A stretch of 64,000 nucleotides of DNA from Lachnospiraceae bacterium. GTDB taxonomy: Bacteria; Bacillota; Clostridia; Lachnospirales; Lachnospiraceae. This document shows positions 27,896-37,087 of this stretch, piece after piece. A model generated the notes under the pieces. That model saw only the letters and a program-made list of their open reading frames with translations, had not been told where the DNA came from and ran no database searches. The stretch covers positions 62,001 through 126,000 of the forward strand of contig JAGAJL010000015.1 in NCBI GenBank assembly GCA_017626095.1. Reading direction: 5' to 3'. The number at the start of each line of letters is the position of its first letter. Positions within the stretch are counted from its first letter, which is position 1. The position numbers and the translations under genes are program-made.

Positions 27896-29589
27896 AAATC
27901 ATCCTCCATAAATGTTTTCAAAAAGATTCTGAAGTTTTCTCTCGCTTCATCTATCAGTTCCTGTTTCCTGGTATCAAGTGCATCGTCAAATTTTTGTAAT
28001 TCACGCTCAATTAGTTTTCGGTCATTGCCGAGACACTCTTCATATAAACGTTCTCCTTTTAAGAGTAACAATTTATTTTCTTCTTTTTCTCTCGGATGAA
28101 TTTTTAAGTATGCAATTTCTTTCATACGTTCTGCAATTTCCTCATCCGAAATATCATTGTGACCGCCTTTGATAATCTGCTTTTTCTTTTCACCGGTCGA
28201 TATGATCGTAACCTCAACTTCCAAAATAGAATTGATGTCATAGGTATAGGTAACATCCACCGCTTCCTCTCCGGCCGGAGCCTTAGGAACCGATACTTCT
28301 ATTTTTCCAAGAAGCAGATTATTTTCCGCAAAACGGCTTTCTCCCTGCAAAATCTTGATATTCAGTTTGGTCTGGTTATCTCTTATGGTATAAAGCCGTT
28401 CGGTACGGCTCGCAGGTATCGTGGTATTTCTCTCGATAATCGGGCAAAAATGACCGCCTTCATAGACGTTTTCATCTTTTTCAACAACGACCTCCGTACC
28501 CAGAGTAAACGGACAAACATCCGTCAGTACGACTTCGCGGATGGCCTCGTTTCGCTCCTTCATGGCACCCTGAATAGCGGCACCGAGAGCTACCGCTTCA
28601 TCCGGATTAATGGATGTATCCGGCAAAGAACGGAAAATTTTTCCAACAAAGCGCCGAATAAAGGAAAGCTTGGTTGCACCTCCGATTAAAACCACTTTAT
28701 CGATGTCCTTTACCTTGATATGGGCATCCAACAAGGTCCGTTTAATCGGCGTCTTCATCTTTTCCAATAAATCACTGCAGGCTGCCTCATAGGCCTCCAA
28801 AGTCAGAGCAAATTCTATCTGCTCTCCATCCACATTGCAGCTCATCTTTGAAGAATTGCCGTCCGCAAAACCTATCTTACACAATTCAGCCTGCTTATGG
28901 ATGTGACGCAGTGTACGATAAGATAATTTACTCTTATCAATCTGGATATTTTTATCAAAAAACATATCTTCGATGACTTTGGTAAAATCTTCACCACCCA
29001 GATAATTGTCACCGGCAACAGCACGTACTTCGATAATATTATCGTTTAACTCCAGAATGGATACATCAAAGGTTCCGCCGCCTAAGTCAAAGACCAGATA
29101 TTTGGCATCTTCCTGATTCTGATATAATCCATATGCAATTGCAGCAGCGGTTGGCTCACTGATAATACGTTCAACCTTTAATCCGGCAAGCTCACCGGCT
29201 CTTTTGGTAGCCTTACGTCTATCATCGTTAAAATATGCCGGTACACTGATGACCGCTTCTGTTACCTCTTCTCCGAGATAGTTTTCCGCATCTTCTTTTA
29301 ACGCTTTCAAAACCAATGCCGATAATTCTTCCGGTCGAAACTGCTTATGCAAAAGCTGAAATTTACGTGAGCTTCCCATATCTCTTTTGAATACAGATGC
29401 AGCACTGTCAGGATATAAAAGCATGCGTTCCTTTGCCGTTTCTCCTACATAAATCTGTTCTTCTTCATCCATACTTACAACCGAAGGTGTCAGATGATTT
29501 CCTAAACGATTGGGAATAATCCTGGGTCCTTCTTCTGTAAAATACGCAATCAAAGAATTTGTTGTTCCTAAATCTATACCTACTATCAT
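27892..29589 (-). CDS. hscC: HscC-type Hsp70 chaperone
   Basis: 565 residues, matching the short HscC subfamily rather than DnaK (about 610-640). The ATPase domain begins [17 protein letters not shown], with [46 protein letters not shown] and [14 protein letters not shown]. The substrate-binding domain is present ([32 protein letters not shown]) with a short helical lid and no EEVD-like tail. It would fold or hold specific clients with ATP. It follows the J-like TPR gene by 35 bp and overlaps the macro/NADAR gene by 4 bp. Confidence 0.9.
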   Translation of the reverse strand: MIVGIDLGTTNSLIAYFTEEGPRIIPNRLGNHLTPSVVSMDEEEQIYVGETAKERMLLYPDSAASVFKRDMGSSRKFQLLHKQFRPEELSALVLKALKEDAENYLGEEVTEAVISVPAYFNDDRRKATKRAGELAGLKVERIISEPTAAAIAYGLYQNQEDAKYLVFDLGGGTFDVSILELNDNIIEVRAVAGDNYLGGEDFTKVIEDMFFDKNIQIDKSKLSYRTLRHIHKQAELCKIGFADGNSSKMSCNVDGEQIEFALTLEAYEAACSDLLEKMKTPIKRTLLDAHIKVKDIDKVVLIGGATKLSFIRRFVGKIFRSLPDTSINPDEAVALGAAIQGAMKERNEAIREVVLTDVCPFTLGTEVVVEKDENVYEGGHFCPIIERNTTIPASRTERLYTIRDNQTKLNIKILQGESRFAENNLLLGKIEVSVPKAPAGEEAVDVTYTYDINSILEVEVTIISTGEKKKQIIKGGHNDISDEEIAERMKEIAYLKIHPREKEENKLLLLKGERLYEECLGNDRKLIERELQKFDDALDTRKQELIDEARENFRIFLKTFMEDDL

Positions 29590-29624
29590 AATGTTTAATT
29601 AATCTTTCTTTCTATAAAATATGT

Positions 29625-32588
29625 CTATTTTTTCCATTCCTGTTTGGAAGCTATGACGATTTTCTTTGCTTCAGGGTCTGATTTCACCAATGTTAAAGCC
29701 TCGTGATATAATTTCATAGCCTGAATTTTTTTACCGTCCAAATAAAGGTACTTAGCTTTATGATAACACAATTCATACTTTTTGATAAAGCATAATTCAA
29801 AAAGTTTCTGATATGCCTTAATCACATCCTGATATTGTCCGAGTCTATCATAAAACTCCACCAGTCTCATCCATAAATCCCTGTCTTTTTTGTATCGACT
29901 AAGCTGTTTTACAGCATAGGTTGCGGCTAATTGATAATCACCTTTTTTCTCATATAAATCAATCAAATATTCATAAACCATTGTCGGTTCATCATCATTT
30001 TCAAGCTTTAATGCACATAATAGTTCTTGCTCTGCTTCAGACACTTTATTTAGTTTCAGATAAACATTACCGGCATTGTTATGTGCATATATATTATCCG
30101 CTTCCATGGACATAGCCTGTTTGTACAACATAAGTGCCTGCTCATATTCATGATGAAATTCATAAACCAACCCCAGTTCAATGGCATTGAATGCATTTTT
30201 CTCCAAGTCATAGAGACATTTTGCATAATGCAAAGAACAGCCATAAGCATCGTCCTGTTCTTTGTCAGACGGCATAAGCAGAGTTTTCTTTCTGAATATT
30301 CTCGTCAGATAATACAGGTTTTCTTGACCCTTTGGGTCAACTTCATAAGCATTCTTAAAACATTGAATTGCCTGTTTCATTGTGTCATCATAGGCATTTC
30401 CGAGCTTTTTATAATAATACTTACCCAGCATCAGATAGATATTATAACTCTTAATTCCCATATTGACCAATTTGGTATAACACTGATATGCTTCTTCCTG
30501 TCGATTTGCATCCCAAAGACAGTCCGCCTTTAATTCCAGAAGCCCAACACAACCGGGATAAAGCTTTAGCCCTTCATTGATACTTTCCATAGCTGATCTG
30601 TCGTCATGCAATGCCAGTCTGAATAAAGCATCTTCTAAATATAAATCCTCCGGATTCGCGATATCAGATCCTTCTTCATCGTCCTGAATACTTTGTCGTT
30701 TTTCTTTATTCAAAGCCGCTTTTTGTTTCTCCAGACAACTGTTTTTAAACTGATAGAATTCACGTATCAAAGGACGCAGTTTTTCTATATCCTTTTCACT
30801 GCATCGTTTAGTTTTAAAATAGTAAAGCTGTAATTCATCACTTTCCAGATTTTGTTCCTTTGCCTGTTCATAGATATTTATGGCATCTGAATACTGTCTT
30901 GCAAAATAAAACACCTTCATAGCCAGAACATATGGCTTCACATATCCGGGAAACAATCTTTTGCATTGATAAAAATCATCAATTACATCCTGACCCTTGT
31001 GTAATTCAAAGGCAGCCTCCTGCCGTCTTAAATATGCCGGATAAAAGTTTTCATCTTTTTTAATTAAATCCGTACAAAGATCATAGGCTTTCTCATACGC
31101 ATGATCCAACAAATAGAACTGAGACAACTGGTCATAGTAAGACATGGCATACTGCGATGCATTTTCCAACTCGATACCGTCTTTGATCTCTTTTTCTCCC
31201 AAATCCTTCTGTCCGAGATTCCAATGGCACAATCCAACCGAAAAGTGCGAAAATCCCTTGCGGTTTAGCTTCTTTTTACTGTCTTTTGTCCCATCATCCT
31301 CCGTGGCATCAATCATACTTCTCCAGCAAAGCAGATAAGAAATGGCTTTATCATACTGCTCCATTGCCAGATAATTCCGGCCCATCAGATTTGTATAATC
31401 ATATTCCTTGAACTTTTCTTTCTCGACAGAAGTTAATACCTCTTCTACTTTGTCAAATCTCTGCTGTTGGAAATAACACCATCCAAGCTCAATGATGGTT
31501 TCTGTATCCTCCGGATTTTCTTTAAGCTTTTCCTCATATTGGGGAACCAGACAATCATTGAGTTCATCTAACAATACATTTAATTCCGGATTGCGGTCTT
31601 CCGTATCTAAAAGGTCCAGGCAATTTTCCTTTGCATCCGCATACTCTCCGGCCTTTTTCTGTGTTTTGAGCATACCCAGTTTTGCCAGATAAGAATCGTC
31701 TTGTATCTCCAACAATTCTGTAAAAAGCTGTTTTGCTATTTCAACCTTATCAAATTCCAGAAATGTAAGTCCTGCATAATAGCCAATATAAAAGTTATCC
31801 GGATAATCAGATGCTAACCGGTCAGCAATATCAAGAGCTTCCTGCGGCATTTTCTTATCCTCTGACAGACGCAGCCAGAAATGAAGTTTTTCTGCATCTG
31901 CAAAAGGATGGTGGATATCATATTCATCCAGCACTTCAAAATCATGAGTAATCTGAGAAACTACAGCCGTATCATGGATATCTTCGAGTTGTTCGATTTT
32001 GGTTTTCAAATCCAGATAACGATTGATGTACTCATCCACATGATGTGATGTATCCCCTTCAAAAAGATCAAAATCAATAAAGGCATCATGCGAAATATAA
32101 TAATTGATATATCCAAGGAAATTTTCCGGAAACTTTTCTTTTAAGATTTCTGTCTCGGCCTGAATATGAAATTTCTCGTCCAGCTTTTTCCAAATAGCCC
32201 AGGGAAACTGGTGGTGACTCATGATATAAACCAAAACTCTTTCCTGTAATTCCCCATCTAAATCGTCATCATAGGAGTTTAACAATGCGCTCCATTCATC
32301 TTCATCCTTCCGGCTCTCCAAATCTTCGTATAGCAGATTCATCCGATAGATAAATTGATCTACTTCTGTTCCGTCTTTTAGTTTTTCATATTCATCAGAG
32401 ACTACAACATCGCCCGGATTTTCAGCATAATCAACTGCTCTCTCGTAAGCTTCCCGTAGCTGCATAAAACCGGCCTGGTCATCTTCCGGATTTACGTCCT
32501 TTAATTTGTCATGATAAACTTTTTTGATAAGCTCCGTATCCTTTGTTTCCTCAATCCCCAGAACTTTCCATACAACATGCATATCCAT
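29625..32588 (-). CDS. J-like domain protein with TPR repeats
   Basis: 987 residues. The first about 55 residues resemble a J domain of the DjlB/DjlC kind (VWKVLGIEETKDTELIKKVY, then FMQLREAYERAVDYA), but where the HPD motif belongs the sequence reads NPE (residues 33-35). The rest is an array of tetratricopeptide-like helical hairpins (for example TIIELGWCYFQQQRFDKVEEVL, YPAYLRRQEAAFELHKGQ, YAHNNAGNVYLKLNKVSEAEQ), with an acidic segment near 640-650. No signal or membrane segment is seen. It is probably the client- or partner-binding cofactor of the HscC-type Hsp70 encoded next. The start follows GAGGAAGATCAT. Confidence 0.85.
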   Translation of the reverse strand: MDMHVVWKVLGIEETKDTELIKKVYHDKLKDVNPEDDQAGFMQLREAYERAVDYAENPGDVVVSDEYEKLKDGTEVDQFIYRMNLLYEDLESRKDEDEWSALLNSYDDDLDGELQERVLVYIMSHHQFPWAIWKKLDEKFHIQAETEILKEKFPENFLGYINYYISHDAFIDFDLFEGDTSHHVDEYINRYLDLKTKIEQLEDIHDTAVVSQITHDFEVLDEYDIHHPFADAEKLHFWLRLSEDKKMPQEALDIADRLASDYPDNFYIGYYAGLTFLEFDKVEIAKQLFTELLEIQDDSYLAKLGMLKTQKKAGEYADAKENCLDLLDTEDRNPELNVLLDELNDCLVPQYEEKLKENPEDTETIIELGWCYFQQQRFDKVEEVLTSVEKEKFKEYDYTNLMGRNYLAMEQYDKAISYLLCWRSMIDATEDDGTKDSKKKLNRKGFSHFSVGLCHWNLGQKDLGEKEIKDGIELENASQYAMSYYDQLSQFYLLDHAYEKAYDLCTDLIKKDENFYPAYLRRQEAAFELHKGQDVIDDFYQCKRLFPGYVKPYVLAMKVFYFARQYSDAINIYEQAKEQNLESDELQLYYFKTKRCSEKDIEKLRPLIREFYQFKNSCLEKQKAALNKEKRQSIQDDEEGSDIANPEDLYLEDALFRLALHDDRSAMESINEGLKLYPGCVGLLELKADCLWDANRQEEAYQCYTKLVNMGIKSYNIYLMLGKYYYKKLGNAYDDTMKQAIQCFKNAYEVDPKGQENLYYLTRIFRKKTLLMPSDKEQDDAYGCSLHYAKCLYDLEKNAFNAIELGLVYEFHHEYEQALMLYKQAMSMEADNIYAHNNAGNVYLKLNKVSEAEQELLCALKLENDDEPTMVYEYLIDLYEKKGDYQLAATYAVKQLSRYKKDRDLWMRLVEFYDRLGQYQDVIKAYQKLFELCFIKKYELCYHKAKYLYLDGKKIQAMKLYHEALTLVKSDPEAKKIVIASKQEWKK

Positions 32589-32670
32589 ATGATCTTCCTC
32601 TTTTACTATCTATATTTATCCATAGTCCAATTATGTAACTATGAAATTTGTTATTCTCTATTTTTTGATG

Positions 32671-32749
32671 TTGGGGTCAAAAGGTATTTTGCCCCATGAT
32701 ACCAACGGATTGCTGCGCACTTTGTGCTCTCTCAATATATATCATACCA
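32671..32749. repeat. Palindromic repeat, family B copy 2
   Basis: GGGGTCAAAAGGTATTTTGCCCC, then ATGATACCAACGGATTGC and GCGCACTTTGTGCTCTC, as in copies 1 and 3; ends in ATCATACCAT. It lies between the J-like gene start and family A copy 2. Confidence 0.75.
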
Positions 32750-32796
32750 TTATATGTAAATTTTTCATAATAAAAACTGTATAAAATATAAATCTA

Positions 32797-32965
32797 TGTT
32801 CGCCGGCTTTTACGAGGTTTTATGACTTTCTTAGCGTCATGACAAACAAAAATATGCCCGGTTTCAACTGTTTGAAGACAAAATCTGAGTTTTGAAACCG
32901 GGCACATTACTTTTTTGTAAGCATATCGCTTAGAAATTCAAAAAACTGAAGTACGAGGCGACATG
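32797..32965. repeat. Palindromic repeat, family A copy 2 (with terminator)
   Basis: Same element as at 23720-23962 but inverted. The core hairpin at 32856-32903 has arms GCCCGGTTTC and GAAACCGGGC, and the minus strand continues ATATTTTTGTTTG. It lies about 40 bp past the serA stop and should end serCA transcription. With family B copy 2 it fills the gap 32589-33003. Confidence 0.85.
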
Positions 32966-33003
32966 AAAATTTTTTTCTGTAATGACGAATTGCATAACCA
33001 TCC

Positions 33004-34167
33004 TTATTTTACAACACGGACACGGAATACACCTTCAACTGCATTTAATTTTTCGATTACATCATCTGTTGCAGGTGCTTCAATATCAAACATGGATACC
33101 GCATAATCACCACGTGATTTATTTGTCATATCAGAAATATTGATATTTACATCGCCAAAACAAGCGGCAAGCTTGGTAATGGTATTGGCAATATTCTTGT
33201 GGAATACGGCAACTCGGCCGGCCTTTGAACAAATTCCCATATCAATGGCAGGATAATTGACAGAATGTGTGATATTACCATTTTCCAGATAATCAACCAT
33301 TTCTTTTACACCCATTACCGCGCAGTTATCTTCAGATTCTTCTGTAGAAGCACCGATATGAGGTGTTACAATACATCCTGCTTTACCGGTTGTAATGGTA
33401 TTCGGGAAATCGGTTACATATTTGCGGACCTTGCCTTCTTCAATAGCAGCGAGCACGTCCTGTTCGTTGCATAATACGTCTCTTGCAAAGTTTAAGATTA
33501 CAACACCGTCTTTCATCATATCAATGGCGGCTTTATTAATCATGCCCTTTGTAGAATCCAAAGCCGGTACATGTACCGTAATGAAATCGCATTCTTTATA
33601 GATATCCTCCACATTAACAACATGCTTAACAGCACGTGATAAACTCCATGCTGCATCTACAGAAAGATAAGGATCATATCCGTATACTTCCATGCCTAAA
33701 TTAATGGCTGCATTGGCAATTTTTGCTCCAATGGCACCAAGTCCGATGACGCCAAGCTTTTTACCGTCAATTTCGGTTCCGGCAAATTTCTTCTTTTCTT
33801 TTTCTGCAGCTTTTGCCACATCAGGGTTATCAGTCTGTGGTTTTACCCATTCAATACCACCAACAACATCACGGGATGCCAATAACATTCCGCAAAGAAC
33901 CAGTTCTTTTACAGCATTGGAGTTTGCACCGGGTGTATTAAATACAACCACACCTTTTTTTGCGAGTTCATCCAGAGGAATATTATTAACACCCGCACCT
34001 GCTCTGACAACAGCCAAAAGGTTATCAGAAAACTCCATGGAATGCATATCTGCACTTCTGACTAAGATACCCTGTGCTTCATTGATATCTTCTGTTTTTG
34101 TGTATCCTTCTCCAAAATGGTTAAGACCAACCTGGGCAATGGGATTTAAGCAATAATACTGATACAT
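33004..34167 (-). CDS. serA: D-3-phosphoglycerate dehydrogenase
   Basis: 387 residues, first step of serine synthesis, oxidising 3-phosphoglycerate with NAD. NAD-binding motif LGVIGLGAIGAKIANAAI; catalytic region FITVHVPALDSTKGMI and IVTPHIGASTEESED. A C-terminal ACT domain (about 315-387, VAVFHKNIANTITKLAACF) is present and probably mediates serine feedback; the extra intervening domain of longer SerA proteins is absent. It follows serC by 124 bp, probably on the same transcript. Confidence 0.95.
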   Translation of the reverse strand: MYQYYCLNPIAQVGLNHFGEGYTKTEDINEAQGILVRSADMHSMEFSDNLLAVVRAGAGVNNIPLDELAKKGVVVFNTPGANSNAVKELVLCGMLLASRDVVGGIEWVKPQTDNPDVAKAAEKEKKKFAGTEIDGKKLGVIGLGAIGAKIANAAINLGMEVYGYDPYLSVDAAWSLSRAVKHVVNVEDIYKECDFITVHVPALDSTKGMINKAAIDMMKDGVVILNFARDVLCNEQDVLAAIEEGKVRKYVTDFPNTITTGKAGCIVTPHIGASTEESEDNCAVMGVKEMVDYLENGNITHSVNYPAIDMGICSKAGRVAVFHKNIANTITKLAACFGDVNINISDMTNKSRGDYAVSMFDIEAPATDDVIEKLNAVEGVFRVRVVK

Positions 34168-34291
34168 TTTTTATAATCCTTCTTTCCTGAAACAAATTGT
34201 TCCATGATAATATTGATATCTAACCGGCTCATTATCATCATAATACGAACCATTTAAATCTTAAAAAATTATACGAATTGATGCACTTCAT

Positions 34292-35374
34292 TTATGAATT
34301 CTTTGCTTCGAAATCTTTCATAAATGCAACTAACTTCTCAACGCCTTCATTGGGCATTGCGTTGTAGATAGAAGCTCTCATACCGCCAACACTTCTGTGT
34401 CCTTTTAAGTTTACAAATCCGGCTTCTGCTGCTTCTTTTACAAATTTAGCATCTAAATCTGCATCACCGGTAACAAACGGAACATTCATTAATGATCTGT
34501 CTTCTTTTACAACCGTTCCCTTGAACATCTTGCTTTCATCCAGGAAATCATATAAGATTTTGGCTTTTTCTTCATTTTTTTCTTTCATGGCTGAAAGGCC
34601 GCCCATCTTCTTTAACCATTTGAATACTTTTCCGCAAATATAAATGCCATAGCAGGGAGGTGTATTGTATAAAGATTCTGCATCTGCATGGATTTTATAT
34701 TTCATCATGGTAGGTGTTCCGGGAAGTACATCTTCTGTAATTAAATCTTCACGGATAATCACAATTACGACACCGGCAGGTCCGATGTTTTTCTGAACGC
34801 CACCGTAAATCACACCATATTTGGTTACATCAACAGGCTCTGAAAGGAAGCAGGAAGAAAGGTCTGCTACCAAAATTTTACCTTTTGTGTTGGGTAACGT
34901 TTTGTATTTTGTACCATAAATGGTGTTGTTTTCGCAGATATACACATAATCTAAATCATCGGCAATATCAAGGTCGCTACAATCAGGAATATAGGAGAAT
35001 GTTTTATCTGCACTGGAAGCAAGTTCTACAGCCTCACCGTAGATTTTAGCTTCCTGATATGCTTTCTTCGCCCACTGTCCTGTTACAATATAGCCGGCTT
35101 TTTTATTTTTCATAAGATTCATGGGAATCATGGCGAACTGCAACGAAGCACCGCCCTGTAAAAATAACACTTTATAATTATCGGGAATGTTCATTAATTC
35201 TCTTAAATCTGCTTCTGCTTCTTTAATGATGTTGTCATATACTTTGGAACGATGGCTCATCTCCATAACGGACATACCGCTTCCTTTGTAATCCAACATC
35301 TCATCTGCAGCTTCTTTTAATACTTCTTCAGGTAAAACTGCCGGACCTGCTGAAAAGTTATATACTCTAGACAC
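34292..35374 (-). CDS. serC: Phosphoserine aminotransferase
   Basis: 360 residues, PLP-dependent conversion of 3-phosphohydroxypyruvate to phosphoserine with glutamate. Begins MSRVYNFSAGPAVLPEEVLK; VLFLQGGASLQFAMIP and the PLP-lysine region YGGVQKNIGPAGVVIVI are typical. The start follows GAGGAGGGACTCTAAGT. A good promoter lies at 35445-35473. Neither serB nor the DUF1015 gene often seen with serCA is adjacent. Confidence 0.96.
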   Translation of the reverse strand: MSRVYNFSAGPAVLPEEVLKEAADEMLDYKGSGMSVMEMSHRSKVYDNIIKEAEADLRELMNIPDNYKVLFLQGGASLQFAMIPMNLMKNKKAGYIVTGQWAKKAYQEAKIYGEAVELASSADKTFSYIPDCSDLDIADDLDYVYICENNTIYGTKYKTLPNTKGKILVADLSSCFLSEPVDVTKYGVIYGGVQKNIGPAGVVIVIIREDLITEDVLPGTPTMMKYKIHADAESLYNTPPCYGIYICGKVFKWLKKMGGLSAMKEKNEEKAKILYDFLDESKMFKGTVVKEDRSLMNVPFVTGDADLDAKFVKEAAEAGFVNLKGHRSVGGMRASIYNAMPNEGVEKLVAFMKDFEAKNS

Positions 35375-35444
35375 TTAGAGTCCCTCCTCTATATTATATT
35401 ATTAATCTATGTTACAGAATGTGCGGTTGCACACTCCAAAAACC

Positions 35445-35473
35445 ATTGTAGTCTCGTATAAAATTTTAGTCAA
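35445..35473 (-). promoter_or_regulatory. Sigma-A promoter of serCA
   Basis: On the minus strand TTGACT, 17 bp, TACAAT. The leader contains a small hairpin TGTGC-GGTT-GCACA (read on the plus strand) before the ribosome binding site. Confidence 0.7.
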
Positions 35474-35547
35474 GGAAATATATAAAATACCTGTTACCGA
35501 TGTAAAATCAAGTTTCATATAAACGATATAAACAATTTAAAATTATG

Positions 35548-36951
35548 CTAGTAAAACAGCAAAACCGGAGTCCCTACTTCTGCCATATCGTAAAGCTTAC
35601 TTACCTCTGAAGTCGGCGTATTGATACATCCGTGTGATCCGTTTGTCTTATATATTTCTCCTCCGAATTTGCCACGCCAGTTTGCATCATGAATACCAAT
35701 GTTATTATAAACAGCCATCCAATAAGAAACCGGGGTGCGATAATCCGGACCGATCAAAACACGATTACGTTGCTTAAAATAGATATAACATACCCGTTCA
35801 GGTGTTCCATTGCCCCTGCCCGTACACCCGGTTACAACGGGAGTTTTTAGTTTGAGCTTTCCTTTAACATAGTAATAAAGCATCTGGTTAGTCATATCTA
35901 CCTCAATATAGGTATTTCCGATATCACTCGTTCCTTTTCCCCAGCCCTTTTGACTGTAGATAACATCCGCTGTATCGCTCTTTTTAGCATTGATTAATCC
36001 TATCAGATATTCTTTTTGCTTTTTTTGATCCAATTTATAGCCATAGGTTCCCTTTTCAATGGTAACCGTACCGCCTCTGGTCGGATGGAATGTCCACGGG
36101 CCACCAACACTGTCGTGTTTCTCGGCCCATCTCTCCACCGTCTTACCGATTGCTTCCTCATCAATCAGAAGTTTGCCATCCTCGTCCATGGCAAAATCAC
36201 CGTTTTCATCTTTCACAATCCAGGAAGCTATCACGGAAGCATCCACATGCTCGTTTCCATTATAAAAACGACAGACAATTTCTGTGCTCTGTAGGTCATC
36301 AATTTTTTTCCAAAGCCTTAGAGTTTTTCTCATTTTAGCCGTGTATTCCATGGTTATATAGCACGCTTCTTCTTCCAGATTAACATTGGGCTTTCCTGCC
36401 AAAACGGCATCCACAATGGTATCAACCGTCAAATCTACATCTAAAAGATTTTTGGTTTCGTCAATCAGCATGTAACCATCCTGCGTACGCACAATCTCTA
36501 CTCTTACTTTCTTCGGGTCAATCTGATTTTTGATCAAATCCATCCCGGTAAGATATTCCCGCAATTGCGTTTCATCACAGATCCCCATAGGCTCAATCGT
36601 TTCATTTTGAACCGTTCCGTTGATTAAATTAATACCCCACATAAGCGGATTCTGTTTTTTCAAAATCCGTTTCAAATCATCCAGATAGGAATAGGTATAA
36701 TCCATTTCATCAATGGGAATATCTATTACATTTCCGAATTTGTCTACTACAGAAAAAGTTGCCTTTTCAGTCTTTTCGACCAAATGCTCATTCACTTCCT
36801 CCGGTGTCATGCCTTCCGCATAGATACCATTGATCATCACACCGTTCATATACCTACTTTGATATCGCCACGACATAAACAAATAAATGCCCAGCCAAAG
36901 TATAATCGGAGTAAAAATGACAATTGCAAAAACTGTAATGACCTTTTTCAT
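35548..36951 (-). CDS. L,D-transpeptidase with PG-binding-type N-terminal domains
   Basis: 467 residues. An N-terminal membrane anchor (VFAIVIFTPIILWLGIYLF) is followed by an extracellular region of the PG_binding_4 type (YAEGMTPEEVNEHLVEKTE) and a C-terminal YkuD domain. The catalytic motif is SHGCINTPTSE, with HDANWRGKFGG upstream. It should form 3-3 crosslinks in peptidoglycan or attach groups to it, at the outer face of the membrane. The start follows AAAGGTACATAAG. It is probably monocistronic, with a large palindrome upstream. Confidence 0.93.
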   Translation of the reverse strand: MKKVITVFAIVIFTPIILWLGIYLFMSWRYQSRYMNGVMINGIYAEGMTPEEVNEHLVEKTEKATFSVVDKFGNVIDIPIDEMDYTYSYLDDLKRILKKQNPLMWGINLINGTVQNETIEPMGICDETQLREYLTGMDLIKNQIDPKKVRVEIVRTQDGYMLIDETKNLLDVDLTVDTIVDAVLAGKPNVNLEEEACYITMEYTAKMRKTLRLWKKIDDLQSTEIVCRFYNGNEHVDASVIASWIVKDENGDFAMDEDGKLLIDEEAIGKTVERWAEKHDSVGGPWTFHPTRGGTVTIEKGTYGYKLDQKKQKEYLIGLINAKKSDTADVIYSQKGWGKGTSDIGNTYIEVDMTNQMLYYYVKGKLKLKTPVVTGCTGRGNGTPERVCYIYFKQRNRVLIGPDYRTPVSYWMAVYNNIGIHDANWRGKFGGEIYKTNGSHGCINTPTSEVSKLYDMAEVGTPVLLFY

Positions 36952-36968
36952 CTTATGTACCTTTTGTT

Positions 36969-37077
36969 TTTTTCAAATTGCGCATCTGGAGAAGTTTGCG
37001 TATTCTACTCACAGACTGTATGACAACGCGTCTGTGATAGAATATGCAAATTCGGAAGATGCACAATTTGAAAAAGA
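36969..37077. repeat. Single long imperfect palindrome (family D), about 110 bp
   Basis: Left arm TTTTTCAAATTGCGCATC ... TTTGCGTATTCTA ... ACAGAC; right arm GTCTGTGATAGAATATGCAAA ... GATGCACAATTTGAAAAA. It lies between ilvB stop and the L,D-transpeptidase start. The minus strand end lacks a U-tract, so it is not an ordinary terminator. Confidence 0.75.
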
Positions 37078-37087
37078 GACTTTCTAT

